Assembly (NCBI RefSeq): GCF_003626635.1
Contig: NZ_RAZT01000003.1
Coordinates: 552,438 to 616,437, forward strand
Origin: Micromonospora musae
GTDB lineage: Bacteria; Actinomycetota; Actinomycetes; Mycobacteriales; Micromonosporaceae
Length of the DNA stretch: 64,000 nt
Direction of reading: 5' to 3'
The position numbers and the translations under genes are program-made. The notes under the pieces were generated by a model, which searched no databases, was not told the origin of the DNA, and saw only the letters and a program-made list of their open reading frames with translations. This document shows positions 15,027 through 23,806 of this stretch, one piece after another. Position 1 is the first letter of the stretch. Each line of letters opens with the position of its first letter.

Positions 15027-16300
15027 CCACCGTCGACCCGGCATCCGCCGCGCTGCCGGCGGCGCTGGCCGAGCCGACGACGCCGGTACGGCGGGGTTGG
15101 ATCGCGCTGGTCTTCGCGGCCAACCTCGGGGTCTGGATGGCCTTCTTCACCCCGATCCAGGTGCTGCTGCCCCAGCAGGTCGAGCGGATCTCGCCGGACG
15201 GCAAGGAGGAGATGCTGGCCCTGGTCACCGGGCTGGGCGCCGTCGCCGCGGTGCTCGCCAACCCGCTGGCCGGCGCCCTCTCCGACCGGACCTGCCTGCG
15301 CCTGGGCGGGCGCGAGTTCGGCCGACGGCACGTCTGGACGGCCGGCGGGGCCGTGCTCGGGGCGCTCGCCCTGCTGCTGCTCGCCCAGCAGCGCACCGTG
15401 CTGGGCGTGACGCTCGGCTGGGTCGCCGCGCAGGTCTGCTTCAACGCGATGCTGGCCAGCCTCACCGCGGCCGTTCCGGACCGGGTGCCGGTGGCGCAGC
15501 GCGGCGGCGTCTCCGGTTGGGTGGGCATCCCGCAGGCGCTCGGGCTGGTGGTCGGCGCGGTGCTGGTCACCGCCGTGGTCACCGGCAACGCCGCCGGGTA
15601 CGCCGCGATCGCACTCGCGATGCTGGTGCTGGCGTTGCCGTTCGCGCTGTTCACCGCCGACGATCCGCTGCCCCGTACGCACCGGCCGGCGCTGCGGTGG
15701 CGCGCCCTGTTCGCCTCGATGTGGGTCAGCCCGCGCCGGCACCCGGACTTCGCCTGGGCGTGGTTCACCCGGTTCCTCGTCCAGACCGGCAACGCCCTGG
15801 GCACCCTCTACCTGCTGTACTTCCTGACCGACGGGGTGCGGGTGGCGGACCCGGAGGGGTCGCTGCTGGTGCTCATCCTGCTCTACACGCTGGGCATGAT
15901 GCTCACCGCGGTCGTCGCCGGCCGGCTCTCCGACCGCTCGGGACGGCGCAAGGTCTTCGTGATCGTCTCCGGGTTGATCATGACGGTGGCGGCGCTGCTG
16001 CTCGCCGTCGCCCCGGTCTGGCCGATGGCTGTCGTCGCCGCCCTGCTGCTCGGCGCCGGCTACGGCGTCTACCTCTCGGTCGACGCGGCGCTCATCACCC
16101 AGGTGCTCCCCCGCGCCACGGACCGGGCCAAGGACCTCGGGGTGATCAACATTGCGAACTCGGCCCCGCAGGTGCTCGGCCCGGCGCTCTCCGCGCCGCT
16201 CGTCGTGCACCTGGGCGGCTACCCGACGCTCTACGCCGTCACCGCCGCGATCACCCTGCTCGGCAGCGCCCTGGTGGTGAAGATCCGCTCGGTGCCCTGA
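15023..16300 (+). CDS. MFS sugar transporter (sucrose/oligosaccharide-like)
   Basis: A 425-residue MFS protein with 12 helices. The loop Leu-Ser-Asp-Arg-Thr-Cys-Leu-Arg-Leu-Gly-Gly-Arg-Glu-Phe-Gly-Arg-Arg and the later Gly-Arg-Leu-Ser-Asp-Arg-Ser-Gly-Arg-Arg-Lys are the two conserved MFS loop motifs. Their form is close to that of SUC/GPH-like sugar symporters. The GTG start overlaps the stop of the beta-glucosidase by four bases, so translation is coupled. It likely imports the beta-glucoside that the GH1 enzyme cleaves. The substrate assignment comes from context. Confidence 0.82.
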   Translation: MTTVDPASAALPAALAEPTTPVRRGWIALVFAANLGVWMAFFTPIQVLLPQQVERISPDGKEEMLALVTGLGAVAAVLANPLAGALSDRTCLRLGGREFGRRHVWTAGGAVLGALALLLLAQQRTVLGVTLGWVAAQVCFNAMLASLTAAVPDRVPVAQRGGVSGWVGIPQALGLVVGAVLVTAVVTGNAAGYAAIALAMLVLALPFALFTADDPLPRTHRPALRWRALFASMWVSPRRHPDFAWAWFTRFLVQTGNALGTLYLLYFLTDGVRVADPEGSLLVLILLYTLGMMLTAVVAGRLSDRSGRRKVFVIVSGLIMTVAALLLAVAPVWPMAVVAALLLGAGYGVYLSVDAALITQVLPRATDRAKDLGVINIANSAPQVLGPALSAPLVVHLGGYPTLYAVTAAITLLGSALVVKIRSVP

Positions 16301-16347
16301 GCGGACCCCTGGCCGAATACGCTCGCGCAGCGCCGTAGGCTTGGGGC

Positions 16348-17757
16348 GTGACGGTACGTGTACGCTTCGCCCCCTCCCCGACCGGTATGTTCCACGTCGG
16401 CGGCGCCCGCTCGGCCCTGCAGAACTGGATCTACGCCAAGCAGCAGGGCGGGGTGTTCGTGCTCCGCATCGAGGACACCGACGCGGCCCGCAACAAGCCC
16501 GAGTGGACCGAGGGCATCCTCTCCGCGCTGGAGTGGATCGGCATCGAACGCACCAGCTACGAGGGCCCGCACTTCCAGTCGGAGAACGCCCACGAGCACC
16601 GGGCCGCCGCGCAGCGGCTCTACGAGTCGGGCCGGGCGTACTACTGCGACTGCACCCGGGAGGACGTCCAGGCGCGCACCGGCTCGCAGCACTCCGGCTA
16701 CGACGGCTACCACCGGGACCGGGGCCTCGGCCCGGGCGAGGGGCGGGCGCTGCGCTTCCGCACGCCCGACGAGGGGGAGACCGTGGTGGTCGACCTTATC
16801 CGGGGCGAGCCGACCTTCGAGAACAAGCTGATCGAGGATTTCGTCATCGCCCGCGGCGACGGCTCGCCGGTCTTCCTGCTGGCGAACGTCGTGGACGACA
16901 TGATCATGGGGATCACGCACGTGATCCGCGCCGAGGAGCACCTGCCGAACACGCCGAAGCAGCAGCTGCTCTGGGCCGCGCTGGGGGCCGAGCCGCCGAT
17001 CTGGGCGCACGTGCCGGTCGTGGTCAACGAGAAGCGGCAGAAGCTCTCCAAGCGACGGGACAAGGTCGCTCTGGAGGCGTACCGCGACGAGGGCTACCTC
17101 GCCGACGCGATGCGCAACTACCTGATGCTGCTCGGCTGGGCGCCCTCCGGCGACCGGGAGATCGTCCCGTGGTCCGTGATCGAGGAGGAGTTCCGCCTCG
17201 AGAGCGTCAACCCGTCGCCCGCGTTCTTCGACGAGAAGAAGCTGCGCGCGTTCAACGGCGAGTACATTCGGGCGCTCCCGGCGGACGGGTTCGTCGCGGC
17301 CTGCCAGCCCTGGCTGACCGGCACCAGCACGATCGCGCCGCCGCCCTGGCAGCCGGACGAGTTCGACCCGGCCGTCTTCGCCGCGGTCGCTCCGCTGGCG
17401 CAGACCCGCATCGCGGTGCTCAGCGAGATCGTGCCGAACGTCGACTTCCTGTTCCTGGCGACCCCCACGATCGACGAGGCCGCCTGGGCGAAGGCGATGA
17501 AGGAGGGCTCGGCGGAGCTGCTCGACGCCGCGATCTCGGCGTTCGAGGCGCTGCCCTCGTGGGAGGCCGAGGCGATCAAGGCCGCCCTGGAGGCGGTCGG
17601 CGCCGAGCGCGGGCTCAAGCTCGGCAAGGCGCAGGCGCCGGTACGGGTCGCGGTCACCGGCCGGACCGTGGGCCTGCCGCTCTTCGAGTCGCTGGAGGTG
17701 CTCGGTCGGGACCGCGCCCTCACCCGGCTGCGTGCCGCCCGGGTCCGCCTGGTCTGA
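16348..17757 (+). CDS. gltX: Glutamyl-tRNA synthetase
   Basis: A 469-residue class I aminoacyl-tRNA synthetase that charges tRNA-Glu (and in actinobacteria commonly tRNA-Gln, followed by amidation). The HIGH-type motif is [13 protein letters not shown] near the N-terminus. The KMSKS-type motif is Lys-Leu-Ser-Lys-Arg about halfway. Length is normal. The start is a GTG at 16348, 47 bases after the MFS stop. The downstream 470 bases hold only structured non-coding sequence. Confidence 0.97.
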   Translation: MTVRVRFAPSPTGMFHVGGARSALQNWIYAKQQGGVFVLRIEDTDAARNKPEWTEGILSALEWIGIERTSYEGPHFQSENAHEHRAAAQRLYESGRAYYCDCTREDVQARTGSQHSGYDGYHRDRGLGPGEGRALRFRTPDEGETVVVDLIRGEPTFENKLIEDFVIARGDGSPVFLLANVVDDMIMGITHVIRAEEHLPNTPKQQLLWAALGAEPPIWAHVPVVVNEKRQKLSKRRDKVALEAYRDEGYLADAMRNYLMLLGWAPSGDREIVPWSVIEEEFRLESVNPSPAFFDEKKLRAFNGEYIRALPADGFVAACQPWLTGTSTIAPPPWQPDEFDPAVFAAVAPLAQTRIAVLSEIVPNVDFLFLATPTIDEAAWAKAMKEGSAELLDAAISAFEALPSWEAEAIKAALEAVGAERGLKLGKAQAPVRVAVTGRTVGLPLFESLEVLGRDRALTRLRAARVRLV

Positions 17758-17851
17758 TCACGCCTCGCCCCCTGCGGGGAGCAGCCGCTGACGCTTACGG
17801 CGATCACTGGCTGTCACAACGCCCCGACCAGCGACCACCGCACCTCCGCGC

Positions 17852-17921
17852 CCTTGCTCTGCACCCCGATACGCGCCAGCCACGCTCCGCGTCCGGCGCG
17901 TATGTGGGTACAGAGCAAAGG
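17852..17921. repeat. 70-base imperfect inverted repeat (possible dispersed element)
   Basis: Arms of about 26 bases, starting with CCTTGCTCTG on the left and CCTTTGCTCTG on the complement, end in ATACGCGCC and flank a 17-base loop. The arms agree at all but a few positions. Its size and arm design resemble the small palindromic repeats scattered in Micromonosporaceae genomes, but only one copy is in the window. Confidence 0.6.
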
Positions 17922-18030
17922 CGGCTGAGGGGTGGGCAGAGCGCCCTGAAGGCGTGGCGCGATCCCGCAGGTCAGCGAGGTGACGCCCGAGTGGGCCACC
18001 TGATCGGGCAACGGGAGGCCCCCGCGGCCG

Positions 18031-18081
18031 GTTACCGACCGTGACGCACGAGCAGTCACTGCGTAAGTCACAGACGGTAAC
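18031..18081. repeat. Long imperfect hairpin
   Basis: GTTACCG (18031-18037) pairs with CGGTAAC (18075-18081), and GTGAC (18041-18045) pairs with GTCAC (18067-18071), with three-base internal loops on both sides. This is a stable two-segment stem and could be a terminator of either convergent gene or a structured RNA element. Confidence 0.5.
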
Positions 18082-18093
18082 GCCGAGGCGTCG

Positions 18094-18212
18094 GCGCACC
18101 GCCCGAAAGTCGCGGGGCGCCCGGCAGGGCAGCCCGCGCACCGCCCGACAGCCCCGGGTGCGCGGCAGGTATCCCGGGCACCCCCGACAGCCGCGGGTGC
18201 CGGCGATCAGGG
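18094..18212. repeat. Three tandem hairpin repeats of about 41 bases
   Basis: Copies begin near 18094, 18136 and 18177. Each has a 7-base stem, a loop carrying CCCGA(C/A)AG, then the complementary stem and a spacer. The stem is GCGCACC/GGTGCGC in the middle copy and GGCACCC/GGGTGCC in the last. The bases changed but pairing was kept, which points to selection on structure. The first copy has an imperfect stem. Confidence 0.6.
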
Positions 18213-18228
18213 CCAGCGGTCGGGCGCC

Positions 18229-18888
18229 CTATCGGCGGCCGCGGGTGGACCGTCGGCGGAACAGCATTCCACCCGCCAGAACGGCGAGCAGCACCAGCGC
18301 GCCGAGCGCCCAGAGCCAGCCGCTGACGTCGTCCCGCTCGTCCGCGGTGCGTACCACGGCCGAGCTCGGGCTGGCTCCGTCCGGCCCCGCCGTCAGGGCC
18401 GGTCCGGACGAGGCGGCCGTGGGCGAGGCGGCCGGCGGGCCGGCGGTCGCCGACGCGGTGGCGGACGGCTCGGCCGGGGAGGCCGACGGGTCGGCCGGCG
18501 TGCCGGTGGTGAGGGTGAAGCGCACCTCGCCGTTGATCGGGTGCCCGTCGCCGGACGCCACCCGGTAGCCGACGATGTAGAGCCCCGCCCGTCCCGGCTT
18601 GAACGGCACGCTCACCCGGCTGCCGGCGAAGCGCGGAGCGCCGCCCGCGGCGACCACATTGTCCGGACCGGTGACTGTGATCTTCGTCGTAGCCGGGTCC
18701 AGTCGGGACAGGAAACGCAGCTCGATCCGGGCCGGCGCGGTCGCTGTCCGGGCGCCGTCACGCGGATCGCTGCCGGTCAACGAGTTGTGCGCGGCGGCCG
18801 GAGCCGCCGGCAGCGCCAGCGACACACCGAGCGCCACGCCGGATACGGCTAGCACGAGGCGTGTCAGCCGTGCGACCCTGCCCCCCAT
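18229..18888 (-). CDS. CopC-like copper-binding protein, membrane-anchored
   Basis: A 219-residue secreted protein. A signal peptide (residues 1-33, ending Ala-Ala-Ala) would leave His as the mature first residue, the histidine that binds Cu(II) in CopC proteins. The CopC domain has Leu-Thr-Gly-Ser-Asp-Pro-Arg-Asp-Gly and the end motif Asp-Gly-His-Pro-Ile-Asn-Gly-Glu-Val-Arg-Phe, which supplies a second His. After a Pro/Ala/Ser/Thr-rich linker, a C-terminal helix and Arg-Arg-Arg anchor it. The ATG at 18888 has GGAGG five bases upstream and fits the signal peptide, unlike the longer open frame to 19005. CopD is not fused or adjacent. Confidence 0.88.
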   Translation of the reverse strand: MGGRVARLTRLVLAVSGVALGVSLALPAAPAAAHNSLTGSDPRDGARTATAPARIELRFLSRLDPATTKITVTGPDNVVAAGGAPRFAGSRVSVPFKPGRAGLYIVGYRVASGDGHPINGEVRFTLTTGTPADPSASPAEPSATASATAGPPAASPTAASSGPALTAGPDGASPSSAVVRTADERDDVSGWLWALGALVLLAVLAGGMLFRRRSTRGRR

Positions 18889-19107
18889 GGAGACCTCCGT
18901 AAAGGTACGATCCGCCCGCTGATCAACGGCCTGTTCGTTGGTCGAGCCCGGATCGCAAATAGTTCCAATTACTGTTCCACGAGCTGCAACCAATCGACAT
19001 CTCACGGAGTCTTGAAGGGTGGCGTCCGGTCATCGGACCGGGTCGCCACCGCCGATGAGGTCTCCGGCGCAGCAGAGCCAGCCATCGAACGGGGCGAGGA
19101 GGCGGCT

Positions 19108-19758
19108 ATGGTCCGACAGGTGAGGCGACTCGTCGCCGTGCTGGCCGGCGCGCTCACAGCCGCCCTGTCGGTCGGCTTCGCCGGCCCGGCGCACGCCGCC
19201 CCGAAGCCGCCGCCACCGCCCGGAGTGGACATCGCCGGAGCAGGCCTCTCGGCGCCGTTGCAGCTGCGCGCGAACGCCCAGCCGGCGCACGTCACCGCGG
19301 TGATCGAGCAGGTCAACTTCCTGGGCCGCACCGGCGCGGCCACCGGCCCGAAGCCGGCCGACCTCGGTCCGAAGTACACCGTCGTCGTGCTCGCCGGGGA
19401 CACCCCGAAGCAGACGTACGACCTGTACCCGAAGGCCGTCGGCGGGCCACGAATCTACCGCCCGGCCAAGCAGCCCGACTCCCGCAAGACCAAGGCCGGC
19501 TGGTTCCTCGGCCGGCTCTCCATGTCCGAGACGCTGCGCAACGCGGGCGTCCCGCTGGAGCGCGAGTACGACACGGTCAGCGGCGGCGTGGGCGGCGGAG
19601 AGCGGGTCATCCCGGAGGACGCGCTCAACCCCGCGCGGGACATCGACCAGGCGCTCGGCGACCTTCAGCGCCTGCTGCTGCTGAACGTCGCGGTGGTGCT
19701 GGTCATCACCTCCGGCCTCGCCGGGATCGCGCTGCTGATCCGCCGCCGCACCCGCTGA
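19108..19758 (+). CDS. Secreted, C-terminally anchored protein of unknown function
   Basis: The protein has 216 residues. A signal peptide ending Ala-His-Ala (about residue 31) is followed by a Pro-rich stretch, a soluble domain of about 140 residues and a C-terminal helix (about 187-208) with a basic Arg-Arg-Arg-Thr-Arg tail. No sortase motif is visible and I recognise no domain. GAGGAGG lies seven bases before the ATG at 19108, which decides the start over an upstream in-frame codon at 19012. It is divergent from the CopC-like gene. Confidence 0.7.
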   Translation: MVRQVRRLVAVLAGALTAALSVGFAGPAHAAPKPPPPPGVDIAGAGLSAPLQLRANAQPAHVTAVIEQVNFLGRTGAATGPKPADLGPKYTVVVLAGDTPKQTYDLYPKAVGGPRIYRPAKQPDSRKTKAGWFLGRLSMSETLRNAGVPLEREYDTVSGGVGGGERVIPEDALNPARDIDQALGDLQRLLLLNVAVVLVITSGLAGIALLIRRRTR

Positions 19759-19827
19759 CCGTCACCGCCCCGCCGACCGCCCTGACCGGGGGCGGCGGGA
19801 GCGGCGGTCGTCGAAGATCACGGCAGG

Positions 19828-20199
19828 TCAGCACCAGCGGCGCGGCGGGCGCTCATGACGGGTGCCGCGCAGCGGTGGGCGGACCGCGCCGTGCCGGTGC
19901 GCGCCGGCCCAACCAGGCAGGTCGCTCCGGCACCCCGAGCGGGGCGACACCGGCTCCGGTTCGACGGGTGGGGCCGGCTCGGCGGCCCGCTGCCGTGGCA
20001 CGGCGGGCTCCTCCTCGGGCCGCTCGGCGCCCCGTCCCGGCGCCGGTTCGGTCAGCCCCGACCGCCCCGCGGCCGGCTCCGCCGGGAAAGAGGGCGCGCC
20101 ACCGCCCAGGCGACGGTGCTTCGCGGCCGCCTGCTGATCGTGGCCCGGCCGGCACGGCTCCCCCTGGGCGCAGCCGTGATCGGCCTCCCCCTGCGCCAT
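19828..20199 (-). CDS. Small Pro/Glu/Arg-rich hypothetical protein
   Basis: This 123-residue protein has no recognised domain. Coding status is supported by high GC at third positions and by AGGAG eight bases before the ATG at 20199. It has four cysteines, three in the first 16 residues or near the end, and long Pro/Glu/Ala stretches in the middle, so it is probably mostly disordered. The final residues are Arg-Arg-Trp-Cys. An overlapping antisense frame also looks open because of base composition, so confidence is moderate. Confidence 0.5.
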   Translation of the reverse strand: MAQGEADHGCAQGEPCRPGHDQQAAAKHRRLGGGAPSFPAEPAAGRSGLTEPAPGRGAERPEEEPAVPRQRAAEPAPPVEPEPVSPRSGCRSDLPGWAGAHRHGAVRPPLRGTRHERPPRRWC

Positions 20200-20409
20200 C
20201 CCGGTCTCCTCACACTCGCGATCGCACCTCGGCGGTAGCGCCGAGGTGCCCTGCCACCGTACTGGCCGCTCCCGACGGCTCTGCGGGGCGTACCAGGATC
20301 TCCCGCCGCGCGGAGTGCCCTCGCGTACCACCTTCGGCGGAGTCGGACGGGCCCGGGACTCCTCCCGTGGACGGAGGGTGACCGGCTGTCGATGTGGTGA
20401 GATCGGGCC

Positions 20410-21606
20410 ATGCGACTGCCCCCGTGGCTCGGCTCCGGCACCCGGGGCCGGGACCTCGCGCTGGCCGGAACGTCGCTCGTCGGCGGGCTGCTCCTGTTCG
20501 CCCTGGGCATCCAACGGCAGCTCTCCTGGGATCCGGGCCTACCCGATGCGCTGTTCCTGCCGCCCCTGGTCGCGGCCTGCGTCGCGGTCGGGCTGCGCCG
20601 TGTCGCCACCGGCGCCAGCCTCGCCGTCGGCACCGTCGCGGTCGTGGCCGACCTGCTGCTCGGCGCCTCCCTGGGCACGGTGCTCGTCTACACCCAGGTC
20701 CTCTACGACTCGTGCGTGTACGGCTCGCCGCGCACCTGGCGGTGGCTGCTGCGCGTCACCGTCGTACTGAGTGTGCTGAGCATGGCGCTCGGCGTACTGC
20801 TGGTCGGCAACTGGCGTGGTGTGGGGTTCGGTACGCCGTTCGTACTCGCCGGAGTGATGCCCGTGCTCACCGGGATCAGCGTTAGGCAGTACCGCGATCA
20901 GGCGGCGGCCGAGCGGGCCCGGGCCGAGCAGACCGCCCGCCTCGTCGAACTGGACCGGCGGCAGGCGGTCGCCGCGGAGCGCGCCCGGATGGCCCGTGAG
21001 CTGCACGACGTGATCGCCAACCATCTGAGCGCGGTGGCCATCCACGCCACGGCCGCGCTCTCCGTGCCGGGGCTCGACCGGGGCCAGGTCGACTCGGCGC
21101 TGCGGGTGATCCGGGAGAACAGCGTGCAGGGGCTGACCGAGATGCGGCAGATGATCGGCGTGCTGCGGGCACCGGCGGAGCCGGCCGCCGTGGACGGCGG
21201 TGACCCCGACGCGGCGGTCCCGGCCCGGCTCGGCGAGTTGGACCGGCTGGTGGAGCGTGCCCGGGCCGCGGGGCTCGCCGTCCGGGTCAGCACGACGGGG
21301 AATCTGGACGGTCTGCCGGTCGGCGTCGACCTCGCGGCGTACCGGATCGTGCAGGAGTCGCTGACCAACGCCCTCAAGCACGGCAGCGGTGAAGCCGATC
21401 TGGAGATCACGTACCGGTCGGCCGAGGTGCTGGTCACTGTCGAGAATCCGGTCCGCGTCGGTCGGGGCGGGCTGCCCGGGGCGGGCGCCGGCCTGATCGG
21501 CATGCGGGAGCGGGCGGTGCTGCTGGACGGCCGGTTCGTCGCCGGCCCGACGGACGGCCGCTGGCGGGTCCAGGCCGCCCTGCCGGCCGCCCGCCAGCCG
21601 TCGTGA
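20410..21606 (+). CDS. NarL-type sensor histidine kinase
   Basis: A 398-residue kinase with four or five N-terminal membrane helices (residues 14-155), a short coiled linker and the HisKA_3 dimerisation box Met-Ala-Arg-Glu-Leu-His-Asp-Val-Ile-Ala-Asn-His. The phospho-acceptor is His199. The ATPase domain has the N-box Leu-Thr-Asn-Ala-Leu-Lys-His-Gly and the G-box Gly-Ala-Gly-Leu-Ile-Gly-Met. It phosphorylates the response regulator encoded next, whose start overlaps its stop (GTGA). There is no sensor domain outside the membrane helices, so it probably reads an envelope or membrane signal. Confidence 0.92.
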   Translation: MRLPPWLGSGTRGRDLALAGTSLVGGLLLFALGIQRQLSWDPGLPDALFLPPLVAACVAVGLRRVATGASLAVGTVAVVADLLLGASLGTVLVYTQVLYDSCVYGSPRTWRWLLRVTVVLSVLSMALGVLLVGNWRGVGFGTPFVLAGVMPVLTGISVRQYRDQAAAERARAEQTARLVELDRRQAVAAERARMARELHDVIANHLSAVAIHATAALSVPGLDRGQVDSALRVIRENSVQGLTEMRQMIGVLRAPAEPAAVDGGDPDAAVPARLGELDRLVERARAAGLAVRVSTTGNLDGLPVGVDLAAYRIVQESLTNALKHGSGEADLEITYRSAEVLVTVENPVRVGRGGLPGAGAGLIGMRERAVLLDGRFVAGPTDGRWRVQAALPAARQPS

Positions 21607-22373
21607 CCGTCCGCGGCGCCCACCCGGCGCCTTCCGACGAACCCCCCGCCGCCCTGCGGATGGACCCCGTCGGGGAGCCGGCGGGCGACGGCACCGGCCC
21701 GCCGACGGGGGCGACCGGCCCGACCGCGCGGGTGGTGCTCGCCGACGACCAGCCGGCGGTCCGGGCGGGGCTGCGGCTGATCCTGGCCGCCGCGCCGGAC
21801 ATCGACGTCGTCGGCGAGGCCGGCGACGGCGACGAGGCGGTACGGCTCTGCCACGAGCTGCGCCCGGACGTCGCGGTGCTCGACATCCGCATGCCGCGGC
21901 GGGACGGGGTCGCGGCGACCCGGGAGATCGTCGGCGAGGGGCTCGCCGACGTGCTGGTGCTCACCACCTTCGACCTCGACGAGTACGTCTTCGGCGCGCT
22001 GCGCGCCGGGGCCGCCGGCTTCCTGCTCAAGGACACCGACGCGGCCGGCCTGCTGGCGGCGGTGCGGGCGGTGGCCCGGGGCGAGGGGGTGATCGCGCCG
22101 GCGGTGACCCGGCGGCTGATCCGGGCCTTCGCGTCCACCGCCCCGGCCGCGAGCCGGGCCGTGGTGGACGGGCTCACCCGGCGGGAGCGCGACGTCCTGG
22201 CCTGCCTGGGCCTCGGCCTGTCCAACCAGCAGATCGCCGACCGGCTGGTGATGGCGGAGAGCACCGCCAAGACCCACGTGAGTCGGATCCTGGCCAAGCT
22301 GGAGCTGCGCAGCCGGGTGCAGGCGGCCATCCTGGCCCAGGAGCTGGGGCTGACCGCGCCGCCCTCCGGCTGA
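21603..22373 (+). CDS. NarL/LuxR response regulator
   Basis: The protein has 256 residues. A receiver domain has Asp94 as phospho-acceptor in Val-Ala-Val-Leu-Asp-Ile-Arg-Met-Pro, an acidic pair at Asp48-Asp49 and Lys in Leu-Leu-Lys-Asp-Thr. The C-terminal LuxR HTH starts at Leu-Thr-Arg-Arg-Glu-Arg-Asp-Val-Leu and includes Gln-Ile-Ala-Asp-Arg-Leu and Thr-Ala-Lys-Thr-His-Val. The first 40 residues are a Pro/Gly-rich extension; an ATG at 21660 would remove half of it. It is translationally coupled to the kinase. Confidence 0.93.
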   Translation: MTVRGAHPAPSDEPPAALRMDPVGEPAGDGTGPPTGATGPTARVVLADDQPAVRAGLRLILAAAPDIDVVGEAGDGDEAVRLCHELRPDVAVLDIRMPRRDGVAATREIVGEGLADVLVLTTFDLDEYVFGALRAGAAGFLLKDTDAAGLLAAVRAVARGEGVIAPAVTRRLIRAFASTAPAASRAVVDGLTRRERDVLACLGLGLSNQQIADRLVMAESTAKTHVSRILAKLELRSRVQAAILAQELGLTAPPSG

Positions 22374-22450
22374 CCGCCGGCCGTCGCCGCACCGGGCCGC
22401 CCCACCCGGCGGCGCCCGCAGCCCACCGCCGGGACGGCGCTGGTCAGCGC

Positions 22451-23728
22451 ATGTGTCAGGCTGGTGTGGTGGGGAACGAGCCGGGCGACGGAGACTTGAC
22501 CGCCACGCTGCGACGCATCGAGCGGGCGGCGGGCGCTCTCGCCACGGCGAGCGTCGCCCGGATGGACGAGACGCTGCCCTGGTTCCGCGCCCTCCCGGCC
22601 GACCAGCGCTCCTGGGTCATGCTGGTCGCTCAGGCGGGCGTCCGCTCGTTGGTGCAGTGGCTCGGCTCCGGCGGCGGCAGCGCCGACAGCACGCAGGAGG
22701 TCTCCGACGAGGTCTTCGCGGCCGCCCCGCAGGCGCTGGCCCGCTCGATCACCCTCCAGCAGACGGTGGCACTGATCAAGGTGACCATCGACGTCGTCGA
22801 GGAGCAGGTGCCCCACCTCGCCGCGGAGGGCGAGCAGCAGCAGCTCCACGACGCGGTGCTGCGCTTCTCCCGGGAGATCGCCTTCGCCGCCGCCCGGGTG
22901 TACGCCCGCGCCGCCGAGTCGCGCGGCGCGTGGGACGCCCGGTTGCAGGCGCTGCTGGTGGACGCGCTGCTGCGGGGGGACTCACCGGACGTGCTGGCCA
23001 GTCGCGCGGCCGCGCTGGGCTGGGCGGACGCGCCGCCGGTCGCGGTGGCGGTCGGGCGCTCCCCGGGCGGAGAGGTCTCGGCCGTGCTGCACACCGTGTA
23101 CCGACAGGCCCGTCGGATCGGCGCCGAGGTGATCGGCGGGGTGCACGGGGACCGGCTGGTCGTCGTGCTCGGCGGCGCCGACGATCCGTTGACGGCCACC
23201 GGGAAGCTGCTCAGCGCGTTCGGCGAGGGGCCGGTGGTGGTCGGCCCGGCGGTGCCGAGCCTCGACGCGGCGACCGAGTCGGCCCGGGCCGCCCTGGCCG
23301 GCTTCCGGGCGGCGCCGGCCTGGCCGGGCGCTCCCCGGCCGGTGGCCGCCACCGATCTGCTGCCGGAGCGGGCTCTCGCGGGGGACGCGGAGGCCCGCCG
23401 GCGACTGCGGCACGACGTGTACGGGGTGCTGATCCGCGCCGGCGGCGAGCTGTTGGAGACGTTGGACGCCTTCTTCGCCGCCGGCGGCACGTTGGAGAGC
23501 GCCGCCCGGGCGCTCTTCGTGCACCCGAACACGGTGCGGTACCGGCTGCGCCGGATCGCCGAGGTGACCGGCTTGTCGCCGCTCACCCCGCGGGACGCGT
23601 TCGGGCTCCAGGTGGCGCTGACGGTCGGCCGGCTCGACCCGGTGGCCCCGCCAGTCCCGACTCAGACAATGGGCCCAGGCGTCGGCAAAACGTCACAGAC
23701 AGGTGATGATCACCGCCGATCTTTGTAG
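22451..23728 (+). CDS. fasR: PucR/CdaR-type regulator, probable FasR
   Basis: A 425-residue regulator with an N-terminal helical region, a GGDEF-like middle segment and a C-terminal PucR-type HTH (Ala-Arg-Ala-Leu-Phe-Val-His-Pro-Asn-Thr-Val-Arg-Tyr-Arg-Leu-Arg-Arg-Ile). In Streptomyces the FasR protein of this type sits directly before fabD-fabH-acpP-fabF and activates the operon (established knowledge). The same order here supports the name. Its 3' end carries a perfect palindrome (23702-23714) close to the fabD promoter. The ATG at 22451 has only a weak ribosome binding site. Confidence 0.88.
   Translation: MCQAGVVGNEPGDGDLTATLRRIERAAGALATASVARMDETLPWFRALPADQRSWVMLVAQAGVRSLVQWLGSGGGSADSTQEVSDEVFAAAPQALARSITLQQTVALIKVTIDVVEEQVPHLAAEGEQQQLHDAVLRFSREIAFAAARVYARAAESRGAWDARLQALLVDALLRGDSPDVLASRAAALGWADAPPVAVAVGRSPGGEVSAVLHTVYRQARRIGAEVIGGVHGDRLVVVLGGADDPLTATGKLLSAFGEGPVVVGPAVPSLDAATESARAALAGFRAAPAWPGAPRPVAATDLLPERALAGDAEARRRLRHDVYGVLIRAGGELLETLDAFFAAGGTLESAARALFVHPNTVRYRLRRIAEVTGLSPLTPRDAFGLQVALTVGRLDPVAPPVPTQTMGPGVGKTSQTGDDHRRSL
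23702..23714. promoter_or_regulatory. Palindrome near the fabD promoter, candidate FasR site
   Basis: GGTGAT-G-ATCACC is a perfect 6+1+6 palindrome inside the last codons of fasR, about 100 bases before fabD. A second dyad ACCAAA ... TTTGGT (23735-23759) lies closer to the start. Either could bind FasR, whose homologue acts in this interval in Streptomyces. Binding here is inference. Confidence 0.45.
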
Positions 23729-23806
23729 GATCCCACCAAAGGTTCTAGTGTGGTTTGGTCGAGGGCGGCACAGCGCTACCCGCGCGTATCCGGAAGAGTC
23801 GTAGTC

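Larger units (their letters stand above)
17758..18228. other. Non-coding, hairpin-rich region between convergent gltX and CopC-like gene
   Basis: No reading frame here shows convincing coding bias or a ribosome binding site. The stretch holds a 70-base imperfect inverted repeat (17852-17921), a long hairpin (18031-18081) and three tandem hairpin repeats (about 18094-18212). It lies between two convergent genes, so some of the hairpins probably end transcription from both sides. Confidence 0.6.

Noticed and set aside
18094..18212. CRISPR-like array
   Set aside because: Only three imperfect units, with spacers that are parts of hairpins and no cas genes nearby. The repeats vary in the stem, unlike CRISPR repeats.
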